A DNA stretch of 40,612 nucleotides, from assembly GCA_947313825.1 (NCBI GenBank), contig CAMZNJ010000046.1, positions 1-40,612 of the forward strand. The letters are read 5' to 3'. The notes beneath the pieces were generated by a model. It did not search any database and had not been told where the DNA came from. It saw only the letters and a program-made list of their open reading frames with translations. Positions 1-8,087 of this stretch are shown piece after piece (within the stretch, counting starts at the first letter, position 1; the number at the start of each line of letters is the position of its first letter). A program made the position numbers and the translations under genes. Source of the DNA: an uncultured Deferribacteraceae bacterium. Lineage in GTDB: Bacteria; Chrysiogenota; Deferribacteres; CAMZNJ01.

Positions 1-7
1 CAAGTAG

Positions 8-1807
8 CTACTGCTTGAGAGCTTCGTACACTTTGTTCACAATGCTTCCGTAACGTCCTGTTTCGAATCTATCGCCGTCAAACACCATGTTTTCATCAAT
101 ATCCGTGTGTTTCTTGTTTGTGAGCAGAACAATGCTCAGCCCCATTTCGGGGTCAACGAGGACAACGTTCCCTACCCATCCTGTGTGCCCGATGGTGTTG
201 TAGGAGGCATAGTCGCCAAACATCCATGTTTTGGAGTTTTCTTGCCATGATCCCCGTTTTCTCCAGCCCAAGCCTTGATCGGAGTGGTTGTCCAGCGATT
301 TTGTGAACAGGTTGTAGGTATTTTCGTCGAAGATTTTCGTATCACCGTACCCCCCCTTGTTGATCATGAGTTGCCCGAGTATTGCGAGGTCGGTGGCGTT
401 TGAGAATAGCCCTGCATGCCCCGACACTCCTCCCATGGAGTACCATGCTTTTTCGTCGTGTGCTTCCCCTTGCAGAACGTACTCCCTGCTTGCGTTAAAG
501 TTTCGTTGGAACTTCCTCGTATTGCCCCATACCTCTGTTGCTGCAAACTCCTCTTTGCGGAACGACTTCTTCAGGGGATTGAACACGGTGCTGTTTAGCC
601 CCATGGGTTTGTAGATGTACTGCTCAACGTAGCTGTCAAGTGGCATGTTGGTAATCTCTTCCACAATGAAGCCGAGGATGATGAATCCTGTGTCGCTGTA
701 TACGTACTGTGTGCTTGGGCGGTAAACTAGGGGTGCGTTTTGCAAAACGATACGTTTGGTTGTGTTTTTGTTTAGTGAGAACAGGTTTGGTGGCACTTTG
801 TTTTCGTTGTAGAAGACAATCTCAGGTTGTAGTCCGCTAGAGTGCTCCAGCAGGTTACGTACTGTTACTGTTCGTTTATCGAATTTCCCTGTATTGTTTT
901 TGGCAAAATCGGGCAAGTAGTAGTACACAGGCTTGTTGATATCCAGTTTCCCTTCGTAAGAGAGCTTCATGAGAGCCAGTGTTGTGGCGTACACTTTGGT
1001 AACCGATGCCATGTCAAACATAGTGTTGACGCTCATGGGTTGTGGGGTTTCCATGGTATTGCCCCCGTCGAGGAATATTCGTTGGTTCCCGTAAGCGGAA
1101 AGTTTTACGAGGGCACCATCCTTGACGATTGCAAGCACAGCACCAGGGAATCCGTTGTGGATGTCGGCTTCGATAATTGCGTCCACTTTTTTCATATTTG
1201 CGGGGGTGAAGCCCTTGCCACTGTTGGGTTTCTGAGTATTCAACGTGGGGTATGGTATGTAGATATTCATTGTTGCGTTGGTACTTCCGTCCGCGGGTGT
1301 GATGTTTTCCACACGGATAAAGTTTGTTCCTGCAACAACATTTTTAGCAATGTTTATTTCGGTTAGGTTTGGGGTGATGGTGACGTTATCGTTATTGGCT
1401 TTGCTCCCCACGCCACTGTTTTGGGTTTTGTTGCTCGGCGTCTCCGCCATGGCACTTTTGAGGCTCACCACTTTGCCATTAATGAATAAGGTTGCGTTGG
1501 CGATGTTGTCCACGGCTATGAACAGCTTTTCATCACCATGTTTGTACGCCCGAAACGTCCCCCTATTCCCCACGTAGGCTCTGTCTTGTGGCTGTATTTC
1601 GCTGTAGGTGAAATTGGTTTGGCTAATATGCACCGTTGCTTGTTGGTTATTAGTCCCAGTGGTTTCGGCAAAGGCGGGGGCAACCCCCATGAGCATCCCC
1701 ACAACGGCTAAAACCCATAACAACACGGTTATTTTGCTCCTAGTTCCGGCACCCTTTACAAGTCTAAGATTTCTACCTGAAGGTGGCATTGGCGTAAATA
1801 TACCCAT
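8..1807 (-). CDS. Secreted serine hydrolase of the beta-lactamase / PBP-like (class C, CubicO-type) family
   Basis: This is an exported serine hydrolase, likely acting on peptidoglycan or another amide or ester in the periplasm. Numbered from an ATG at 1816, all three active-site motifs are visible: SVTK (S271, K274), YSD (Y373) in place of the usual YxN, and HTG (544-546). The family segment HDEKAWYSMGG lies near 453-463. Residues about 27-50 form a signal peptide ending APAFA before ETT. Residues 60-190 are an extra beta-rich N-terminal region ahead of the hydrolase domain. I prefer the ATG at 1807 because a GGGGG Shine-Dalgarno lies 9 nt upstream of it but abuts the ATG at 1816. A good promoter lies at 1893-1920 and the gene appears monocistronic. 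The exact substrate cannot be told; family confidence is high. Confidence 0.88.
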   Translation of the reverse strand: MGIFTPMPPSGRNLRLVKGAGTRSKITVLLWVLAVVGMLMGVAPAFAETTGTNNQQATVHISQTNFTYSEIQPQDRAYVGNRGTFRAYKHGDEKLFIAVDNIANATLFINGKVVSLKSAMAETPSNKTQNSGVGSKANNDNVTITPNLTEINIAKNVVAGTNFIRVENITPADGSTNATMNIYIPYPTLNTQKPNSGKGFTPANMKKVDAIIEADIHNGFPGAVLAIVKDGALVKLSAYGNQRIFLDGGNTMETPQPMSVNTMFDMASVTKVYATTLALMKLSYEGKLDINKPVYYYLPDFAKNNTGKFDKRTVTVRNLLEHSSGLQPEIVFYNENKVPPNLFSLNKNTTKRIVLQNAPLVYRPSTQYVYSDTGFIILGFIVEEITNMPLDSYVEQYIYKPMGLNSTVFNPLKKSFRKEEFAATEVWGNTRKFQRNFNASREYVLQGEAHDEKAWYSMGGVSGHAGLFSNATDLAILGQLMINKGGYGDTKIFDENTYNLFTKSLDNHSDQGLGWRKRGSWQENSKTWMFGDYASYNTIGHTGWVGNVVLVDPEMGLSIVLLTNKKHTDIDENMVFDGDRFETGRYGSIVNKVYEALKQ

Positions 1808-1892
1808 GAAAATCATCCCCCTGCACCCCTAAAACGTCTTGTTCGTCATGGCACAAGCGTTTACGGTACGAATGTTTTACGTATTTACAATT

Positions 1893-1920
1893 ATTATACC
1901 CAGAGCAGGGAAATATTCAA
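1893..1920 (-). promoter_or_regulatory. Sigma70-type promoter for the serine hydrolase gene
   Basis: On the minus strand, TTGAAT (1915-1920) and a perfect TATAAT (1893-1898) are separated by 16 bp, about 85 bp upstream of the chosen start codon. Confidence 0.65.
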
Positions 1921-1959
1921 TATCCTAACAGTGCAAATAACCGCCAAGTGCCAAAAATT

Positions 1960-3159
1960 CTAATACTCCTTACGCAAAAAACCAACGATGTAAATGGAAA
2001 GCAAGAGTGCCGCCGTAGCAAATACGCCGTTGTAGTAATACGTCCGCAACATGTCCGTGCCAACCTGAGCTCCAGCAAGAAAACCAGCAATATTCGCACT
2101 AATACCGAAAAATAGGTGAGTCATACTAGAATTCACACTCATAAACGGAGCCCGTATGGAAGAGGGCACAGCACCTGTAACCAAAACACTAGCAGGAACA
2201 AAACGACTCGACGAAATAACAATAAATATCACAGCCGACATCAAAAAGTAAATATTAGCATCCCACAATATCAAAGTTGTAACGTTTACAATATTCACAA
2301 TCTGCAAAACGCTCATAATCCGATACATGCGTACCTTACCAACACTATCCGACAAACGACCAACAATCACAGACGTAATAATCGTAACCGCTCCACTGAG
2401 CATGTAAACAAGGAAAATACCCTCCTTGGGATAACCATGATTCGCCGTCATGTAAATAATCAAATAAGGCATAACAGTAGCCGTACTCAAAATAAGAGTA
2501 ATGTTAGTGGCCATAGCAAGGATGTTGGTGGAACTACCGAAAACACTGCGAAGGGTCGAAAAATACGGCAAACTCCATGAACGATCAACAGGCATCGACG
2601 GGAAATAACGCAATATCACAAGCAGTACAGGCAAACACAAAAATGCAAGAAGATGGAACGGAGCACGCCAATCGATAACACTAACAAGATACAAACTGAA
2701 AGGGATACCAGCCATGAACGATATGGGGTAACCCCATGCCAAAAACGCTCCAGCACGACCACGCTCCGACGGCGGAAATAAAAATGCCAAAACAGCAAAA
2801 CTAAAACCACCAATCGTACCAGCAAACGCACCAGCAATAGCACGGGCTACCATCAACCATGTCATGTTAGGGGCAAAACCGCAAAGCAAGGTGCCCAAAC
2901 CCAAACCAGACAAAAGCAACACGAGCATCCACTTATAATTGACGCGATTCACAACGTTCAACCATAAAAAACCCGATACCCCTGCCGATATGGAGTAAGA
3001 CGACAAAACATAAGCATAAGTCGACGTTGTCGCACCAAAACCCTCAATCAAAAAAGGTGCCATGGGAATCATAACCATAAAATCAACAATGGCAATAATA
3101 TTTATCAACGCCAAAATGGCAATTATCGTACGCTTCTGTATCTTGGACAACTCTAACAT
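1960..3159 (-). CDS. Major facilitator superfamily (MFS) transporter, DHA1-like
   Basis: A 399-residue integral membrane protein whose length and alternating hydrophobic segments fit 12 transmembrane helices. Seen: a first helix at about 10-38, a loop with RVNYKW, then long hydrophobic stretches to the C-terminus. A basic and acidic loop, PPSERGRAGAF, follows the fourth helix, and RLSDSVGKVRMYR in the middle matches the conserved loop that opens the second six-helix half. Such proteins are secondary carriers, often drug or sugar efflux pumps; the substrate cannot be inferred. The Shine-Dalgarno is weak (GTGGTG). Its coding strand is unusually rich in G and T, opposite to the 5' part of rpsB-tsf upstream. 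It sits downstream of the rpsB-tsf terminator and is probably transcribed separately. Confidence 0.85.
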   Translation of the reverse strand: MLELSKIQKRTIIAILALINIIAIVDFMVMIPMAPFLIEGFGATTSTYAYVLSSYSISAGVSGFLWLNVVNRVNYKWMLVLLLSGLGLGTLLCGFAPNMTWLMVARAIAGAFAGTIGGFSFAVLAFLFPPSERGRAGAFLAWGYPISFMAGIPFSLYLVSVIDWRAPFHLLAFLCLPVLLVILRYFPSMPVDRSWSLPYFSTLRSVFGSSTNILAMATNITLILSTATVMPYLIIYMTANHGYPKEGIFLVYMLSGAVTIITSVIVGRLSDSVGKVRMYRIMSVLQIVNIVNVTTLILWDANIYFLMSAVIFIVISSSRFVPASVLVTGAVPSSIRAPFMSVNSSMTHLFFGISANIAGFLAGAQVGTDMLRTYYYNGVFATAALLLSIYIVGFLRKEY

Positions 3160-3320
3160 AATTACACCACAAATCTAAAATAAACCTAACTTGCAAACCT
3201 AATTCGCAAACATAACTTTAACACAGTTACACCACAAAAACTAAACAAATAAATTTAACCCATAAACATAACCCCAACACAGCACCACCGCAACCCCACA
3301 GCAATCTTTTTAGCCTAACC
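3160..3320. other. AT-rich intergenic spacer without a gene
   Basis: The stretch is strongly A+C-rich on the plus strand and contains a short direct repeat, TTACACCACAAA, near 3162 and 3228. The promoter for the MFS gene probably lies here, but I see no convincing -35/-10 pair. Confidence 0.4.
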
Positions 3321-3357
3321 AAAAACAAAAACCCCCTCAGGACACAACCTGAAGGGG
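3321..3357 (-). terminator. Rho-independent terminator of rpsB-tsf
   Basis: On the minus strand a GC-rich hairpin (3333-3357; about 9 bp with one bulged A and a loop of about 6 nt) is followed by a T-rich run (3321-3332). It starts about 40 nt after the rpsB-tsf stop codon. Confidence 0.85.
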
Positions 3358-3399
3358 CATAATCTAGTACAAAATCAGCATCGCATACGAAGCAGAAAA

Positions 3400-5262
3400 C
3401 TACTTCTTACGCATCTGCTCCTGAACCTCTTTCGCAAAATCCTCAACCTTCTTCTCAATACCCTCGCCAAGCTCATAACGAACAAAACGGGATACCTCAA
3501 TTTTGCAACCTAGAGACTCACCCTCTTTCTGCAGATACTTCTCAACAGTATCGGATGGCGAAACTACAAACGACTGCGAGAGAAGTGAAATGTTGGACAA
3601 TACCTTCGACTCTTTCGTATCCGAAAGCTCTGCCTCTTTCTTAGCAAAAGCAAGTACAGCCTCGTCAGCATGCTCAGTCGAAATAATTGTGGGGTTAGAA
3701 GCACAAATATGCATGGCAAGTTTTTTGGATAGATCACCAATCTTAGCCACAGCATCAGCTGAGTCGGTTTTAAGCTCAACCAAAACACCAACCTTGCCAC
3801 CACCATGAATGTACGAACCGATGGCAGAGTTTGCCCCAGTGTTGTACACAGCAAACCTTCTGAGCTGAATATTTTCGCCGATGACCGAAACCTGCTTAGC
3901 GATGTACTCGCTTACAGAGGTGCCAGCGGATGGAAGCGGTTTCCCTAGGTAATCTTCTACGCTCATTGCGTCGCCACCTTGGATATTGAGGAGCTCGCTA
4001 GCAACGTTGTTTGCAACAGCTTGAAACCCTTCATTTTTTGCAACAAAGTCGGTTTCACAGTTGAGCTCGATGAGTGCTGCTGTTGTGTTGTCGTTGTTTT
4101 GAACAGCAACAACAAGTCCGTCAGCAGCTATGCGTCCAGCTTTTTTTGCAGCATCGGACAACCCTTTTTCACGCAAGTAGTCGATGGATTTATCAATGTC
4201 GCCACCACACTCTTCGAGGGCTTTCTTGCAGTCGAGCATACCGGCACCAGTGCGTTCACGTAGCTCTTTTACCATTGCGGCAGCACTAGGTTTCTTTGCA
4301 GGTGCGGGAGTTGCGGGAGTTGCGGGAGTTGCGGGAGCAGTTTTGGTTTGTGGTATTTTTTTCACAACACTGTCTAATTCGCTATTTTCGCTGTCATGTG
4401 CAGATACCATGCTTGCGGCAAGCTTGGCAGGGTCAACTTTCACAGGTTCAGGAGTAGCCGTTGGCTCGGCGGTGGCTGTGTCGGCTGTGCTGGAGGCTTC
4501 GGGAGCAGTGGCAGCCCCTTCCAGAGCCACACCAGCGGCTGCGGCAGCTTCAGCGTCTTCCCTTTCGGCTCTGTCAACTAGGTCTTGGAAGCCAACAAGG
4601 ATAGCTTCGGATAGTTTGTCGACAAAGAGTTTGCAGGCACGAATAGCGTCGTCGTTTCCGGGGATGGGGTAGTCCACAAGTTCGGGGTCGCAGTTTGTGT
4701 CTACAAGTGCAACGATGGGTATGCCTAGCTTGCGACATTCGGCAATGGCGTTGTGTTCGATGTTGATATCCAGCACGAAAATAACGTCAGGGATGCGTGG
4801 CATGTCTTTGATACCGCCCAAGTTGCGTTCGAGTTTGTCGTGTTCCCTTTTGAGGTTGGATAGTTCTTTTTTTGTGTAAAGTTCAGCTGTGTCGCTTGCG
4901 AGCAGTTCGGTGAGCTCTTTGAGGCGAACGATACGTGTTTTGATTGTGTTGAAGTTGGTCAACAGTCCGCCTAGCCAGCGGTGGTTGATGTAGTACTGAC
5001 CGCAGTTGTTGGCAGCATCGCGAACAGAGTCCCGTGCTTGTTTTTTTGTACCGACGAACAGGAATACTTTCCCTTGTGAGGCTTCTTGAGCAACATAGTC
5101 GTATGTTTTGTTGAAGAGTCGCAAGGATTTTTGCAAGTCGAGAATGTGAATGCCGTTACGTGAGCCGTAAATGTATTTTGACATTTTTGGGTTCCAGCGG
5201 CGTGTTTGGTGCCCGAAATGGACACCGGCTTCGAGTAGGTTCTTCATTGATACGTGAGACAT
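3400..5262 (-). CDS. rpsB-tsf: Ribosomal protein S2 fused to elongation factor Ts (single 620-residue ORF)
   Basis: Residues 1-235 are a full-length S2 (AGVHFGHQTRRWNPKM, FVGTKKQA, HRWLGG and NFNTI blocks, then GIPIVALVDTNCDP). S2 assembles on the 30S head-body junction. Residues 330-620 are a complete EF-Ts of 291 residues: RERTGAGMLDCKKALEECGG at 335-354 and the TDFV nucleotide-exchange motif at 404-407. EF-Ts recycles EF-Tu. Between them lies an Ala/Pro/Thr/Glu-rich linker (about 236-329) containing a 9-nt tandem repeat coding ATP-ATP-ATP. No stop or frameshift separates the halves, and I see no strong Shine-Dalgarno before the possible internal starts Met285 or Met330. S2 and EF-Ts are normally separate, neighbouring genes. 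The start is set by AAGGGGG, about 7 nt upstream. Regulation is probably through the structured leader. Domain calls are certain; whether the protein is cleaved afterwards is unknown. Confidence 0.96.
   Translation of the reverse strand: MSHVSMKNLLEAGVHFGHQTRRWNPKMSKYIYGSRNGIHILDLQKSLRLFNKTYDYVAQEASQGKVFLFVGTKKQARDSVRDAANNCGQYYINHRWLGGLLTNFNTIKTRIVRLKELTELLASDTAELYTKKELSNLKREHDKLERNLGGIKDMPRIPDVIFVLDINIEHNAIAECRKLGIPIVALVDTNCDPELVDYPIPGNDDAIRACKLFVDKLSEAILVGFQDLVDRAEREDAEAAAAAGVALEGAATAPEASSTADTATAEPTATPEPVKVDPAKLAASMVSAHDSENSELDSVVKKIPQTKTAPATPATPATPAPAKKPSAAAMVKELRERTGAGMLDCKKALEECGGDIDKSIDYLREKGLSDAAKKAGRIAADGLVVAVQNNDNTTAALIELNCETDFVAKNEGFQAVANNVASELLNIQGGDAMSVEDYLGKPLPSAGTSVSEYIAKQVSVIGENIQLRRFAVYNTGANSAIGSYIHGGGKVGVLVELKTDSADAVAKIGDLSKKLAMHICASNPTIISTEHADEAVLAFAKKEAELSDTKESKVLSNISLLSQSFVVSPSDTVEKYLQKEGESLGCKIEVSRFVRYELGEGIEKKVEDFAKEVQEQMRKK
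4306..4338 (-). repeat. 9-nt tandem repeat in the rpsB-tsf linker
   Basis: Unit GGGAGTTGC on the plus strand, 3.7 copies, encoding Ala-Thr-Pro on the minus strand. It lies entirely in the inter-domain linker. Confidence 0.9.
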
Positions 5263-5269
5263 AGTTATA

Positions 5270-5453
5270 CCCCCTTAAAAAATTTGTTAAACCTCCGTCT
5301 TCGCAATACGGGGAGCAGGGAGCCTGTTGAGTTAGGCGAACTGCCACGACCACCGGTATTTGATCAGATCCGCCACAGGGTCGCAACTTAGTTACGCTTA
5401 CGCCTGAGCGAATAGGGGGAAGACGTGTGTTTTACATATGGTTATGCATATGT
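5270..5453 (-). promoter_or_regulatory. Structured 5' leader of rpsB-tsf, candidate autoregulatory RNA
   Basis: Several helices can be drawn in the minus-strand transcript: a 7-bp hairpin at 5434-5453 with a 6-nt loop; a closing helix pairing 5419-5425 with 5296-5302 (7 bp); inside it a 6-bp stem with a 3-nt loop at 5382-5396; a 6-bp stem pairing 5369-5374 with 5335-5340; and a 4-bp hairpin at 5316-5326. A C-run at 5414-5419 is complementary over 6 nt to the Shine-Dalgarno sequence at 5270-5275, so the leader could hide the start site. Translational feedback by S2 on the rpsB leader is known in E. coli; that this leader works the same way is inference. I do not recognise a known riboswitch class. 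Confidence 0.55.
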
Positions 5454-5471
5454 GCATGTATCAGAACCGTT

Positions 5472-5500
5472 ATTGTATTTGATTTATGTTGGTGTGTCAA
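5472..5500 (-). promoter_or_regulatory. Consensus sigma70 promoter of rpsB-tsf
   Basis: A perfect TTGACA (5495-5500 on the minus strand) and TACAAT (5472-5477) are separated by exactly 17 bp. This predicts a transcript beginning near 5464 and an untranslated leader of about 200 nt, long enough to contain the folded RNA described at 5270-5453. Confidence 0.85.
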
Positions 5501-5518
5501 GGGATTTGTGCCTTGCGG

Positions 5519-5604
5519 GGCGAAACTTTCACTGCTCCGCACGTTGCTGGCTGTTGACGTTGAGCGTTGCTGGCTGTTGCTGACATCAATATTGTGCGTT
5601 GACG
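5519..5604. repeat. Low-complexity spacer between the HNH gene and the rpsB-tsf promoter
   Basis: Degenerate repeats of GTTGCTGGCTGTTG-like words are visible. They resemble, on the other strand, the CAGCAAC/CAGCAGC heptamers at 19103-19170. No gene is seen here. Confidence 0.5.
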
Positions 5605-5880
5605 CTACCCGTTGTCCATAATGCTATCCATGGGCGTGTCGGATTGTTTGCGGTTATTGCACTCCTTGCACGCTGGCACAATATTCCCTTTGGTGGATTT
5701 CCCCCCGCGGGATAGTGGTACAACGTGATCCATGGTAATATTTTCCTTGCCAACGACGCTGTTGCAGTAATGGCACACGCCTCTGTTTGCGAGTGTTAGC
5801 CACCACTGTGTTTTTCTCATTCGCCTAGCCTGTGCCCGCTCTTTTTTAATATTGCTACTACTTTCTGTATAAAAGTCCAT
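5605..5880 (-). CDS. Small HNH endonuclease domain protein
   Basis: A 91-residue protein that is nearly all HNH nuclease domain. Seen: zinc-binding pairs C36-x2-C39 and C71-x2-C74, the catalytic-region D51-H52, then PLSRGG and the conserved Asn of GNIVPACKECNNRK. The family (McrA/HNH-like) makes metal-dependent DNA cuts or nicks. A lone domain this small is common in bacterial chromosomes and its target is not known. It begins with a basic, polar stretch that could contact DNA. It is transcribed toward rpsB-tsf but is separated from it by a repeat-rich gap and a separate strong promoter, so it is probably not part of the ribosomal transcript. A promoter candidate lies at 5914-5942. Confidence 0.85.
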   Translation of the reverse strand: MDFYTESSSNIKKERAQARRMRKTQWWLTLANRGVCHYCNSVVGKENITMDHVVPLSRGGKSTKGNIVPACKECNNRKQSDTPMDSIMDNG

Positions 5881-5913
5881 TCAACCTGCCCATGCCCTGC
5901 AATTTTAACTACA

Positions 5914-5942
5914 ATTCTGCCCGAATGGCACCATTTTTGCAA
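5914..5942 (-). promoter_or_regulatory. Possible promoter of the HNH gene with a small palindrome in the spacer
   Basis: TTGCAA (5937-5942) and CAGAAT (5914-5919) on the minus strand are 17 bp apart. The spacer holds the inverted repeat AATGG-CA-CCATT (5924-5935), a possible operator. The -10 is poor, so this is tentative. Confidence 0.35.
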
Positions 5943-6165
5943 GTTTTTTCCTGCCCCATAATTTTGTGGTACTTTAATAGTTGGTTGAAATTTATATCTT
6001 ACTGTGTTAAAAGTATGTTTAATATGTAGTGTGCAATTTTTGGGAGCAACTATTCTCGCAACTATTCTCACAACGATTGCTGTCCGTTAACAACGCCTAC
6101 GGTCATCACGACGACAATTACCACGACAACAACTACCACCACGTTTATCAGTAGGGGAGTACCGC

Positions 6166-7098
6166 ATGCTAAACAGTTCTAAAATTCTAAGTCCTTACTA
6201 CCCTTTTGGAGACGATGAAGAGGGGTCGCGACCCCTGCCTACTCACGCCCTTGGCATACTCGGTGCCCGCGGATCAACCGTTGTCTCAGGTGAGCAGTTC
6301 ACAAAATACGGCGGGGCAACAACTAGCTTTGTCATGGACACAGCCGATCCCACTGTGTGTATCGCCATCGATGCCGGCACCGGCATACTGCACCACGACT
6401 TCTCGAAATACAGCACCGTGCACATATTCTTCACGCACATGCACCTTGACCACATACTCGGGCTACTCTACCTACCCCTCTTCTACAGCAACCACACAAC
6501 CATACACCTCTACGTGCCCTCGTACTACGGCTTCAACTCCTTCGCTGATATGATCTCGCCATTCCTCGCAACACCCTACTTCCCCGTTGTACAAGATGCC
6601 TTCTCCTCCAAAATAGTGTTCCACAGCATGGACATCCCTGAGGACGGCAGTGTTCATCGATTCTGCATAAACGAAGTGGATGTACTAACGCGAAAAGGGA
6701 ACCACCCCGGTGGGTGCGTCATGTACCGACTCAATATCCGCGGCAAAGGATCACACTGCTTCACAGGGGATTACGAACACAACCTACAACAAGATGCCGA
6801 ACTCATCGAATTCGCACAAAACGCCGACTTCCTCATTTACGACAGCTCCTACACACAAGAAGACTACATCGCAAACTACATCGGCTGGGGACACTCAACT
6901 CACGAACACGCTGTGGATATCGCCAAAGCAGCAGGTATCAAATACCTCATCCTAACCCACCACAACCACACCTACAACGACAAATTCCTCGACACCGTTT
7001 TGCGAAACATACGAAAAAAATTCCCCAACACCTGCTTCGCATACACAGGACTCTACCTCGAACTACTAAACACATCAGGAATAGCCTGCAAAACCTAA
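6166..7098 (+). CDS. Metallo-beta-lactamase-fold hydrolase (PhnP / phosphodiesterase-like branch)
   Basis: A 310-residue cytosolic metallohydrolase. The fold's metal ligands are visible: THMHLDH with H91, H93, D95 and H96, a later conserved HPGG (180-183), GDYEH (201-205) with the bridging Asp, and a C-terminal THHNH (264-268). The N-terminal GARGS (33-37) followed by GG is typical of the branch containing PhnP-type cyclic phosphodiesterases and RNase Z-like enzymes, so a phosphodiester substrate is likely. No signal peptide is present. The start is supported by AGGGGAG 8 nt upstream. It leads a run of plus-strand genes with a DHH phosphoesterase 59 nt downstream, which suggests a shared role in nucleotide or oligonucleotide turnover. 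The exact substrate is unknown. Confidence 0.85.
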   Translation: MLNSSKILSPYYPFGDDEEGSRPLPTHALGILGARGSTVVSGEQFTKYGGATTSFVMDTADPTVCIAIDAGTGILHHDFSKYSTVHIFFTHMHLDHILGLLYLPLFYSNHTTIHLYVPSYYGFNSFADMISPFLATPYFPVVQDAFSSKIVFHSMDIPEDGSVHRFCINEVDVLTRKGNHPGGCVMYRLNIRGKGSHCFTGDYEHNLQQDAELIEFAQNADFLIYDSSYTQEDYIANYIGWGHSTHEHAVDIAKAAGIKYLILTHHNHTYNDKFLDTVLRNIRKKFPNTCFAYTGLYLELLNTSGIACKT

Positions 7099-7157
7099 CT
7101 CTCACAAACAACAACGCATAAATACCAAAATACATTGAAACCCAAGGACACACCAAC

Positions 7158-8009
7158 ATGACACTACATATCTCACACAACGACCTCGACGGAATCGGAT
7201 GCACCATCCTCACTAAAGCAGCGTTCGCAAGTGTGGACGTCATTCACACCAACCACAACAACATCGATCGTATCGTAATGGAAAACTACGAAAACTACCA
7301 ACGTGTTATCATCTCCGACATCGTGCCCAGTGCCAATGTGTTGGCGGTTGTTTGTGCTGAAACACAGTGCACCGTTGTTGACCACCACGCCACCACCGAA
7401 CAATACGTGGACAACTTCCACGAAATCGTCTACGACAATACCGTTTCCGCAACCAAACTAATGTTCCAATGGCTACTCGGGCAAGGGTACAACATGGAAC
7501 AATACGAATACATGGTCGAACTCATCAACGACTACGACCTCTGGATACTCAAACACGACAACTCACTCAAGATGAACTTCCTCCTCAATGTCGTCGGCAT
7601 CAATCGCATGTTCGACCTCCTTGCAAGCAAACCATTTCAAGGGTTTGACACCACTGAAGAGGGGATTATCCAAACCGAAGAGGAGCGGATGGAATCATAC
7701 CTCCAAGGCGTAATGGACACCGTGCAAATCGCCACCGATCCCGACGGCTACACATTCGCCCTGCTTTTTGCCGAGCGATACTCTTCCGAAATAGGGAACA
7801 GGATACTAGTCGAAACACCCAGCTGTAATTACGTCGTTATCATCAACATGGCAAGGGGTCGTGCGTCCCTTCGTAGCACCTCCGAAATGAGCATACTACA
7901 CATTGCCAAACGCAACGGTGGCGGTGGACACCCACAAGCAGCAGGGTTCCCCGTGGACATCACCAATATCCAAAACGCCATCCTACAAACCATCGGACTA
8001 AACACCTAA
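7158..8009 (+). CDS. DHH/DHHA1-family phosphoesterase (NrnA-like)
   Basis: A 283-residue Mn-dependent phosphoesterase of the DHH superfamily. Seen: HNDLDGIG near the N-terminus (motif I), SDIVPSA (motif II), DHHATTE (motif III, about 75-81), and the DHHA1 substrate-binding motif GGGGHPQAAGF near the C-terminus. Such proteins degrade short RNA oligonucleotides or related phosphodiesters (nanoRNase, pAp phosphatase or cyclic dinucleotide hydrolase). Which of these applies here cannot be decided from sequence. It lies between the metallo-beta-lactamase-fold gene and engB, in the same direction and with short gaps. A Shine-Dalgarno AAGGA lies before the ATG. It is distinct from the larger RecJ encoded at 19220-21025, which carries the same core motifs. 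Confidence 0.87.
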   Translation: MTLHISHNDLDGIGCTILTKAAFASVDVIHTNHNNIDRIVMENYENYQRVIISDIVPSANVLAVVCAETQCTVVDHHATTEQYVDNFHEIVYDNTVSATKLMFQWLLGQGYNMEQYEYMVELINDYDLWILKHDNSLKMNFLLNVVGINRMFDLLASKPFQGFDTTEEGIIQTEEERMESYLQGVMDTVQIATDPDGYTFALLFAERYSSEIGNRILVETPSCNYVVIINMARGRASLRSTSEMSILHIAKRNGGGGHPQAAGFPVDITNIQNAILQTIGLNT

Positions 8010-8022
8010 CACAAACAACAGC

Positions 8023-8052
8023 AACACAGCAACACAGCAACACAGCAACACA
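8023..8052 (+). repeat. 8-nt tandem repeat between the DHH gene and engB
   Basis: Unit AACACAGC, about 3.75 perfect copies, in the 78-nt intergenic gap. The period is not a multiple of three. Confidence 0.95.
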
Positions 8053-8087
8053 AACCAACCCTAGAAAACCTAAGTAGGACATCACCC

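Noticed and set aside
4184-4672. 162-codon Ser/Ala-rich ORF opposite rpsB-tsf
   Set aside because: Antisense shadow of the Ala/Pro/Thr linker region.
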